From Tribonema minus (Eukaryota; Sar; Xanthophyceae; Tribonematales; Tribonemataceae), in contig JAFCMP010000132.1 of the NCBI GenBank assembly GCA_017506865.1, positions 1 to 64,000 on the forward strand: a DNA stretch of 64,000 nucleotides, given 5' to 3'. The position numbers and the translations under genes are program-made. The notes under the pieces were generated by a model. It saw nothing but the letters and a program-made list of their open reading frames with translations, ran no database searches and had not been told where the DNA came from. This document shows positions 57,201 to 64,000 of the stretch, piece by piece. Position 1 is the first letter of the stretch. Each line of letters starts with the position of its first letter.

Positions 57201-58520
57201 AGGCGGTGAAGTTTTGTCTAGAGCAAGACGCATGAAGTACATCATGGTGTCTCTGTGTCTCTGTGAATTCTGTGCAACGCATCATTATTGTGCAATTTAT
57301 GCATGGAGCTAGCACCAAAGTACCGTATCATCTATAATTAAGCCCATGGGGCGAGTTTTTTATGAGAGCAAAATTAGGGGGGTGGGGCACCATTAATATT
57401 TAAGGAAAAAAGGGTGGGGTGCATTAATGTTTGAGCCATTTTAGCTCATCTAATGCCATCATGAGTTGCTAGCATGCTTCTACGCCGCTCCTGAAATCAG
57501 TTCAACTTTCGGAAGCCAGCTGCTGCCTCTCGGAACCTTTTTGTGGATTTAGCTACATTCTTAGCTGCGCTTCTGTCTGCTCTGCACGTTGCTGACAGCA
57601 CACGCAGGCGCACACATAATGTGGTGATGTAGCATGAGTCACTGAGTGTGCATAGTACACGTACGCAGAGGGTACATGCTGCGTATGCATGTGAGAATAA
57701 AGGGGGGGGGGGGACACATTTCTATGAGCGAAATTAAGGGTGGGCGTCAGTTTATGAGGGCTCGGAAACTCATAAAAAACTCGCCCCATGGGCTTAATTA
57801 TAGATAAAACGGTACTCAATTTTCCGGGAGGCATCCTCGGCTGCTGGCACAGAACAATCCCGATCATGGCATGCACGTTAGCGGCCTGTGTGCAGTGCTT
57901 CAACCAAACTTTTTGATCGGCGCACGTCAAGGCAGCCTGCAACAGAGGCCGTTGAATGATGTAGGTATACATACCAGCACAGCAACACACAATACGAAGC
58001 GCCATGATCAAATCATGCACAAGAAGGGGCGCTGCTTTCTTGTCAAGTTCAACTCTCATTTTACAGTTGTTTTACTGCAATCATTTGCTCACCGAGTTTT
58101 GTACAGCATACCCATCATCAATCTCATTTCGAAACAGCAGTGCTCGACAACGCTCACGAAATCACCGACACATCCGCATCTCCCCATCAAAACCCGCATC
58201 ATGCAATCAACGAACTCAATCTACACATGACGTCATGGGCCAAGCTCTCCACCACAGCGCAAACCCCACTGAAATCACAGGCAAGCCACCACGACCCCCC
58301 CCGCTGACCCCCCCCTCCCCCCCCCCTGCACCCGCAGAGCGGCTACTGGGCGTGGGTAGAGGGCAGCGCACGCGGCGGCGGCGCCTCGTCCGCGGCGGGC
58401 GCCGCCAGCGTCGCGCTGCTCGACAGGCGCGCCGCCGCCGCCGCCAGCGCCGGCAAGCTCGCCGCGGGGCAGCAGCCGCAGCGGCAAGCGCACGCGCTCG
58501 CGCCGCGCAGCGGGTCGTAG
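48276..58520 (+). CDS. CFAP73: CCDC42/CFAP73 (FAP73, MIA2-like) ciliary coiled-coil protein, 9 exons, 368 aa
   Basis: Exons: 48276-48357, 49184-49283, 50492-50633, 50953-51140, 52721-52907, 54346-54398, 56083-56137, 56588-56704 and 58338-58520 (TAG); phases all match. The protein is largely coiled coil. Key family phrases are STRLLKKKREMREVDDAMEL, then VQRFEKFIQENDAKRARA near 86-103, then FDEIGDLLNRFGTLRGANTD, and near the end QLARYLSFIGDRIEDLAEVE. They match CCDC42 signatures such as L-L-E-K-K-K-E and F-E-x-F-I-Q-E-N-D-x-K-R. In green algae the FAP73 relative is part of the MIA complex that tethers inner dynein arms. Alternative 3' end: without the last splice, exon 8 runs to a TGA at 56743 and gives 320 aa, closer to the 316 aa of human CCDC42. 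Intron 2 begins GCAAGC, a GC-AG intron. Intron 4 holds a large exon-edge array and intron 8 a TIR element. Confidence 0.88.
49484..49522. repeat. Interstitial TTAGGG tract in CFAP73 intron 2
   Basis: TAGGGTTAGGATAAGGGTTA followed by GGGTTAGGGTCAGGGTTAG comprises about six units with a few substitutions, inside intron 2. Confidence 0.85.
51660..52720 (+). repeat. Acceptor-side array of CFAP73 exon 5 (seven copies plus the real exon)
   Basis: The exon 5 start GTTCGGCACGCTGCGCGGCG, then CCAACACGGACCTGGGC, with a GCTGCAG or CCCACCAG acceptor, is repeated with starts near 51667, 51821, 51980, 52133, 52286, 52394 and 52562. The real exon starts at 52721. Most spacings are 153-168 bp, one is 108. 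Each unit continues with GCACAGCTGCTGTAGAGGCG-like sequence and ends with CACTTCACACCTGTTTGAGC or CACCTCACCATTCTGAGC before the next acceptor. Only the last copy continues into the full coding exon and its donor. Confidence 0.96.
53060..53400 (+). repeat. Donor-side copies of CFAP73 exon 5
   Basis: GAGCCGGAGGGGGCGCGCGA with GGGCGTCGAG/GTGCGCGCG near 53058-53100, and GAGAGCTGGAGGGCGCGCCA with GGGCGTCAAG/GCACGCG near 53350-53390, repeat the end of exon 5 and its donor at 52908. The second copy has a GT to GC change at the donor. Confidence 0.88.
55560..56000 (+). repeat. Two local tandem duplications in CFAP73 intron 6
   Basis: A 65-70 bp unit (GGTTGAAGTAGCAGTTGGTG, then GAGCGTTGCAGGCTT) occurs at about 55556 and 55622. 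A second unit (GCGCGTGCTGTGCGGTACAA, then TGTGATTGTTCTTCACATGT) occurs at about 55762 and 55951. No exon could be matched to either, so these may be intron-only duplications. Confidence 0.75.
57319..57816. mobile_element. MITE-like element with 48 bp terminal inverted repeats
   Basis: 57319-57366 (AGTACCGTATCATCTATAAT ... GCGAGTTTTTTATGAG) is the inverted repeat of 57769-57816, with two or three mismatches. The 498 bp element is AT-richer than its surroundings, encodes no transposase, and is flanked by CAA on both sides (57316-57318 and 57817-57819), a possible 3 bp target duplication. It lies in the last intron of the CFAP73-like gene under the 9-exon model. It is best described as a non-autonomous DNA transposon; the superfamily is not determined. 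Confidence 0.88.
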
Positions 58521-59884
58521 CACTCCAGCTTCCCCCTGCCCTCCCCCCCTCTGCGCGCTGCCGCCAAAGCCGCCGCTGCTGCTGCCGCCGCAGCCGCCGC
58601 TGCCGCTGTCGCCGCCGCCGCCGCTGCCGCCAACGTCGCCAAATATTGTCTACACAAAGGCCGCCGCAACGCGACGCGCGGCGGCGCTGACGATGGCGTT
58701 GGAGGCGCTGGCGATACGTGCGAGTGCCCAGCTGGGTGCGTGGGAAGCGGGTGGGGGGGGGCATTACCGCGCGCTGCCGAAGCGCGCGCCGCTTTACAAT
58801 GTATTTATCGGTCACGTCAGCTCCACCGTGTCGAAGAGGAATTGCTTGCCTTGCGCTTGTGCTGTTTGGCGAACTGCTGCACTGCGGCGGCGCTGGCGCC
58901 GCTGCCTCCTGTGCGAGCCCAGCATCGCATGGGATGGGCAAGGCCTTCATGCCACTGCGCCCCCCTCCCGCTCAGTTCTCGATGGCACATGGTGTGCGGC
59001 CCGCCACGGCCCCCTTGCGCCGCCGGTGCGTGCGGTGTAGTCTAGCGGGCGACACGGCCCGGACTGTTCGCCGGGTATGCGCCACCAACCTCTTGTCACG
59101 GTCGATCCGTCAGAAGCCGCGCACGCGGCGTGCGCGTGCCACATGCCGCCGTGCTGCGTCACTCCGGAGAGCGGCGCCGCCGCAGCGCGCAGGCGGCGCG
59201 GCGCAACGCGCCAGCGCACGACGTCGCTCGCGCAGTTCGCGTCAGCGCAGCCTGCGCGTTGCTGCGAAGGTGCTGCCGCCATGGCCACTGAGCACTCTGG
59301 CCGCCTGAGTAGGCGCCAGTGCAGGGCAGCGCGCGTTCGGGCAGCGCCCGCCGGCAGCAGAGCGGCACCACAGCAGCGGAGCCAGCGCCATATCGACGAG
59401 TGCGCGGCGCTCGGCAGGAGCTGAGCGCGCTGCTGGGAGTCAGGATGCCGTGACTGTGTGAGGCGCGCATGTAGGCACGCAAGCGCGTATCGTCGCGTGG
59501 CGTCCGCCGCTGGCGCAGCGCACGCGTTTCGCATCTCGGCCAGACCGCGGCGGCAAGGGGCGGAAATCAGGCGAATCAGAGCGGTCTCTAAATAGCGTGG
59601 AGCGTAGGTTCGGGGCTTGAGTCAACTGTACAAACACCAGCCTTGACGCGTCCCGCGAATGTGGTGACAGGCGTGGGCATCAGAAGCGGAATGCTGCGAG
59701 CCAGGCTGTATTGTTTGCTGAGGGCGCTGCACCGCCGGACCTCTTGTCGAGACGCGGTCACGGGGGGGGAGGGGGGGAGCGTCTGCCTTGAAGTTCGCTC
59801 CGACCTGAACAGTCACACGGTGTGGGCCACACCACCACGCCCTTTGCAGAGTTTGTTCCCATTTGAGGAGGGGGAGGGGGGCCG
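58521..59884. other. Intergenic region between the convergent CFAP73-like and GUP1 genes
   Basis: The left part contains a (GCC/GCT)n-rich stretch (58555-58640) that could be 3' UTR. Long GC-driven open frames on both strands have no recognisable domain and I do not call them. There is a G-rich run near 59760-59780 and another near 59868-59880. Confidence 0.5.
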
Positions 59885-62849
59885 CTAGCGGCTGTACCTC
59901 TCGCGCACGTCCGTGATGACCATGGACCACTGCGTGCATGCGAACGTCATCAGCGCGGACAGCGCCGCGGCGCGCGCCGCGCGCGCCCCGCCGCCGCCGC
60001 GCGCTGCCGCCGCCAGCGCGCCCGCGCCGCCCCCCAGCCCCACCGCGTAGCCCACGAGGTTCGCGACGGCGAGCAGCAGCAGCGCCGCCGCGCCCCCTAC
60101 CCCCCTTATAACCCTGTCCCAGGGGCCGTCCGCCACCGCGCCGCCGCCGCTGCGCCAGCACGCGTAGCGCTTCGCGATCACGGCCTCGCCGAGAACAAAC
60201 ACGGCGTTCAGCGCGCCCCACGCCGCGAGCGCGGGGCGCGCGTCGTGCCACAGCGCGACGAGGGCAAAGACGGCGGGCGCGGCGAGCGCGCGGCGCGCGC
60301 GCCCGCCGAGCGGCGCGTACACGTAGCGCACGAGCCAGCGGTGGAAGGAGACGTGCCAGCGCGCCCAGAACGCCGCGACGCTCGGCGCGCCCGCGATGCA
60401 GCCCTCCATGTTCTCGGGCGGGTCGACGCCGTCGAGCAGCGCCCAGAGGCGCGACACGCGCCAGATGACCTGCGGCGGGCGGCGGCGGTGGCAGCGGCGG
60501 GGGCGGCGGCGGCGGCCGCGCGTCAGATGACGGTCGACGCGCAGCAGAGGGTGGTTGTCATGGAGACATTGTGGCCCAGGGGGGCTCTTGTGTGCACGCC
60601 GCATCGGCACAAGCGGCAGCCGCAGCAGGGAGACATGACGTGACGGAGCAGGCTCAATGGTATGCAGCGCAGTGGCGCAAGCGGCAGCACTGGCGCGGTG
60701 ACAACGACGCGGCTCGGCGCGGCGGCAGAGTCTGACGCAAGTGCAGCAGCGAGGTGGTCAGCAAGCGCTGGCCGAGGATGCTCTCTGATGCCAACGCCCG
60801 AGGCGCATTGGTTGGCCACGGCACAGATGCTCATGAGAGGCGTACAAGGCTGTCTCAGCCCCTTTGAATTGAATGAAGTTATGCCTCGTCGTAGTCACCT
60901 AGCAGGAGGTGAGCCCAAGCGTTGCTTGGCAGAAACTCAAGCAAAGTGCCGAGCGCAGCCTGCAGATAATGAGCGTCAACTTCAACTGACTCGCACGCGG
61001 CATGCAAACGCGCGCCGATGCCGACAGCAGCAGCGACCCGATGCGCCACATGCAACGCACGACTCACCAGGAACTTGAGCCACATGTTGTTGAGCGTTGC
61101 CCACCCCAGCAGCGCGAGGTCCCCCGCACCGAGCCCCCCGAACGCGCCCGACTTGGCGAGCGCGAACGTCGGCGCCACGCGCAGCACCGCCTCCAGCAGC
61201 GCCAGCGCCACCGCGAGGCGCAGCGCGTACGCGCGCAGCGCGCCGGGGCGCGGCGCCGCCGGCGCGCCGAGCCGCGCCGCGAACGCGTCGAACGTCATGA
61301 TGGGCCCCGCCACATACAGCGGCGCGTAGAAGGCGTACGCGAGAAACGCGCCGACGGAGTAGTGGTCCTGGTCGCGCTGCCGCAGCCGCGCGCGAGCCGC
61401 CGCCGGCGCCGCCGCCGCTGCCGCAGCGCTGACGGTGCTCAGGCCTGCGCCGCCCTTCGCTGCGCCCCGGCCGCCGCTGCCGCCGCCGCCGCTGCGCGTG
61501 CCGCCGCCCGTGCGCGACCAGTGCAGGTCCGCATTGAAGCTCACGACGCGCAGCAGCAGCAGCGGCAGCGCGAGGCGCCACGCGTACGCGCCGCCGAAGA
61601 CGTCGGCGACGCCGAGCAGCGGGCCGAAGAGGCGGCGGTAGCTCAGGCGCGCGTGCGCCGACTCCTTCACCCACAGCAGCGCCGCCGCATACGCCCATGT
61701 CGCAGGCAGGCACGCGCGCGTGCCCGCGAGCCGCGCGCCCAGCGCATAGCCGCCTAGCGCGAGCACGACGGGGAAGACGGCGTGCGCGCCGTGCAGCACG
61801 CAGAGGTACGCCGCCGAGAGGGCGAGGTTGGCGCGCGTGCGCCGCCGCGCGAGGGCGGCCTCGCCGCTGCCGCCGCCGCCGCCTGCGCTGCCGCGTATCG
61901 CGCGGCTCACGAGCGCGTGGATCGCGATGACGAGCGAGAGCAGCGGCAGGCGCGCGCGGAAGTCGCGCCACTGGTTGTCTGCCGTGTCTAGCATCCAGGA
62001 GCCGGGGGGCCACAGGTGCCACAGGTACCTGAGCAGTGTATGAGAGGAGAGTTTGTGAGGGTGTGTGGGGGGGCAGGAGTCGCTATGGGTGTGCGTGTGG
62101 GGGGGGGGGGTGCAGTCGGGCGTCATGCCGTTGAACTTGCACACAAACGGCAGCTCACCAGCGAAGCTGGGCAAACCTTGCAAGCCCTGAGTTGCGTGAA
62201 TGAACAATGCTTTTCCAACAGCAAGTTTAGCGCATAATCACCTTCAAAGTTGTCGCCATCGCCCACGCCAGTCATGATGGGCTGCATGAGGCCAGCGCCA
62301 GCGACACTGGTCAGACAAGTTTTGGCTACTCAATCGCAAGCGCTGAGCACTTGGCTGTGTCCAAGTGACAGCTTGAACAAGTTCTGGCTACTCAGTCGCG
62401 AGCTCCTAGCATGTGGCTGTGTGCAAGGGACAGTCGCAAGTGTTGTTCCAGTATCTGCGCGTCAATGCCGTCACCTCTGTTGGCTTTGCTCGAAGTCGTG
62501 ACCGGCACCTCTGTTCAAGCCGCAAGTTCAACACTTGCACAGTGGTCACTACGCATTGTTCGTTCGCTCATAGATCCTGTTGAGTGTCGAAATCAGGAAC
62601 AGATTCCACTTCCAGAACAAGCTGCCGTATGCACAGGCTATCATGAACTTATGCTTGCCATACTGGAAGCGATGTTCTGACAAATGTTTACCTATAGCAT
62701 GATGGACTCCTGTAGCAAGCCTGCCTCCAGCGCGCAGCTGAACTCGTCGCTCCCGTGTACACAATTGCCACCAGGTAACAAAGCAGCAGCGCCAGCAGTC
62801 CACGATACCATATACTCCTGTACGCCGGTTTGTCGAAGCCTTGCTTCAT
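59885..62849 (-). CDS. GUP1: GUP1-type membrane-bound O-acyltransferase (MBOAT), 3 exons, 567 aa
   Basis: Exons in reading order: 62849-62692, 62028-61068 and 60469-59885 (TAG); they total 1704 bp in phase. Yeast Gup1 is 560 aa. The first exon carries a hydrophobic segment (YRGLLALLLCYLVAIVYTG). The second starts YLWHLWPPGSW, then ADNQWRDFRARLPLL, as in Gup1/HHAT, and has several more membrane segments with Gly/Ala-rich loops. The third carries the signature LWALLDGVDPPENM, then FWARWHVSFHRWLVRYVYAP, then LVALWHD with the MBOAT catalytic His at residue 448. Gup1 acts in the endoplasmic reticulum on GPI-anchor lipid remodelling and is also tied to glycerol metabolism; the animal relative HHAT palmitoylates Hedgehog. 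The exon-to-exon phase agreement supports the short first exon. A leftward start at 62849 is chosen because it is the only nearby in-frame ATG. Confidence 0.93.
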
Positions 62850-63217
62850 GGCGCTGGAAGCTTGAGAAGTGGATCTCAAGAACTTCAGCCTTTGGATTTA
62901 AGTGTCCGTCAGTTTTCGAACACTCGAGCTGCGAGCGTTAATTCACGCAGTGCCATTCCAGCTCTGCCCAGTCGTGTGCAACAGCGCCCAGAAAAACAAA
63001 AAAAACAAATCAAACTGCAACTTCCAGAGAGACTTGCCAAATTTTTCCTTCAGCCGCAGTCAACCTTGCGCGGACAGACCGTGTGCCGCTCCACACCAGG
63101 CTTAGCAACGGCCTTGATTCGTCCTTTCTCCCCTGGCAGCAGACACCGACAAGTGTTCGCGTCTGTGCATTGCATAGCACCACCGCAAGCTTTGCTGCAC
63201 GAAACTTTTGCCAGAGC
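62850..63217. promoter_or_regulatory. Bidirectional upstream region of GUP1 (-) and EFTUD2 (+)
   Basis: Only 368 bp separate the two divergent start codons. An A-rich stretch (AGAAAAACAAAAAAAACAAA) lies near 62990-63007. No definite core promoter motif is visible. Confidence 0.5.
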
Positions 63218-63340
63218 ATGGACGACTCGCTGTACGATGAGTTTGGCAATTACATTGGACCGGAGCTACCGGACAGCGAGGCGGAGGGCAGCAGCGAAGA
63301 GGAGAGCGAGGAGGAGGAGGATGTTGAGCAAGAAGACCAG
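63218..63340 (+). CDS. EFTUD2: EFTUD2/SNU114, U5 snRNP GTPase: first exon only (gene continues past the window)
   Basis: The first exon encodes MDDSLYDEFGNYIGPELPDS followed by an acidic Glu/Ser run ending EQEDQ, then a GTAATT donor. Y-D-E-F-G-N-Y-I-G-P-E-L is the near-invariant start of EFTUD2/Snu114, whose N-terminus is then acidic, as here. The protein is an EF-2-like GTPase that controls spliceosome activation and disassembly within U5 and tri-snRNP. I could not place exon 2 in 63341-64000; it may lie beyond the right edge or be short. Frame is phase 0 at the donor. Confidence 0.9.
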
Positions 63341-64000
63341 GTAATTGCAAAAAAACTTTACTTGGATCCAGCTGCGTTGAGTTTTGGGGCTTGAAAGTGC
63401 GCCGACAGTGCAGACCATCAGGGACCATGTTCGCCAGCAGTCATGGCTGTGCTGTGTTGATGAGGCGATGGCGGATGACGACGTGCAATTCGATGCCGCA
63501 GTGCACTGTAGCATCAGCAATCATGATTAGCGGCAGATCGTAATTGAGAGGAAGGACGATAGCACCACAGCATGTTGCAGCATCAGCATTCGAAAATTCA
63601 GTCGATACCCAGCCTGTTTTCATGGACAAGCACAGAGTCAAACCATCATGGTGACGTGTGCAGATAGTAGCAAGCCCAGGTAGCCCTCAAAGCCAAGCAC
63701 GGATCAGGGTTGCAATGGCATGCCCTACACATGCCGATGAGATCATGCAGGAAGCTCCACATGCTTTCAGGCAGCTGGTGCTCTGCCGCATACCGCAACT
63801 TAGGCATCGGTCACTGCTATTAAGATGATGTATTGACGATTATAAGACAACAGCGGGCCCACTTTGCATATTTGGCGGATGATGCCATATCACGAAATCT
63901 GCCCAATGCACGCCTTCCAACCTGGTCCTTGTGCTCTGTCCATCAGATGACACCATCATTTGCAGAGATCAACTGTGCATCACGGCAGCACAAGCGCGCG
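63341..64000 (+). other. Probable first intron of EFTUD2
   Basis: No exon with the conserved EFTUD2 sequence after the acidic region is visible. The stretch is lower in GC than the rest of the window and carries no exon-edge copy that I can see. Confidence 0.5.

Noticed and set aside
58521..59534. Long open frames on both strands between CFAP73 and GUP1
   Set aside because: Arg/Ala/Cys-rich translations in several frames at once are typical of GC-rich non-coding DNA; no recognised domain.
60982..62022. 346-codon minus-strand frame within GUP1 exon 2
   Set aside because: Arg/Ala/Pro-rich shadow of the real GUP1 frame; the GUP1 frame carries the MBOAT signatures and splices in phase to both neighbours.

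Overview
This window is nuclear DNA from a GC-rich eukaryote with many introns. I infer a flagellated microalga carrying a secondary, red-type plastid (haptophyte- or stramenopile-like). Four things in the sequence support this. Introns have GT-AG ends, with a few GC-AG. Short telomere-type tracts read TTAGGG, not the TTTAGGG common in green algae. A plastid-type rubredoxin protein begins with a signal peptide that ends just before FQLAPS, as in complex plastids. One gene belongs to the ciliary CCDC42/FAP73 family. The species cannot be fixed from the window alone.

Layout, left to right: the 3' end of a gene that may encode a mitochondrial-carrier-like protein (441-1788, +); a membrane-anchored, plastid-targeted rubredoxin-domain protein in 8 exons (2841-11489, +); an ankyrin-repeat gene or pseudogene with an in-frame TGA (12955-14412, -); PWP2/UTP1, a small-subunit processome WD40 protein, in 14 exons (15082-28075, +); a weak hypothetical reading frame (28534-29346, -); an MBD4-type DNA glycosylase in 3 exons (29667-32677, +); an HPP-family membrane protein in 5 exons (33625-36836, +); PPP1R11/inhibitor-3 in one exon (38626-38943, +); DLST, the E2 subunit of 2-oxoglutarate dehydrogenase, in 6 exons (40266-47714, -) with a U2 snRNA gene inside one intron on the same strand; a CCDC42/CFAP73-like ciliary coiled-coil protein in 8 or 9 exons (48276-58520, +) with a TIR element in its last intron; a GUP1-type MBOAT acyltransferase in 3 exons (59885-62849, -); and the first exon of EFTUD2/SNU114, the U5 snRNP GTPase (63218-, +). 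The genes are ordinary housekeeping and organelle genes in mixed orientation. They do not form an operon or a defence island. The multi-exon models were built by hand; every splice phase closes and the predicted lengths match the families.

The unusual feature is in the introns. Many hold serial tandem copies of the neighbouring exon edge, splice site included. Copies of an exon's 3' end plus its GT donor lie downstream of the real donor. Copies of an AG acceptor plus an exon's 5' end lie upstream of the real acceptor. There are up to about 8 copies, commonly spaced 150-175 bp (about 85 bp in one array). They occur in at least four unrelated genes on both strands and account for much of the intron length, including the roughly 13 kb size of PWP2. 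The introns also carry (TTGAAG)n/(CTTCAA)n motifs, short TTAGGG tracts and very long poly-C tracts just before acceptors.
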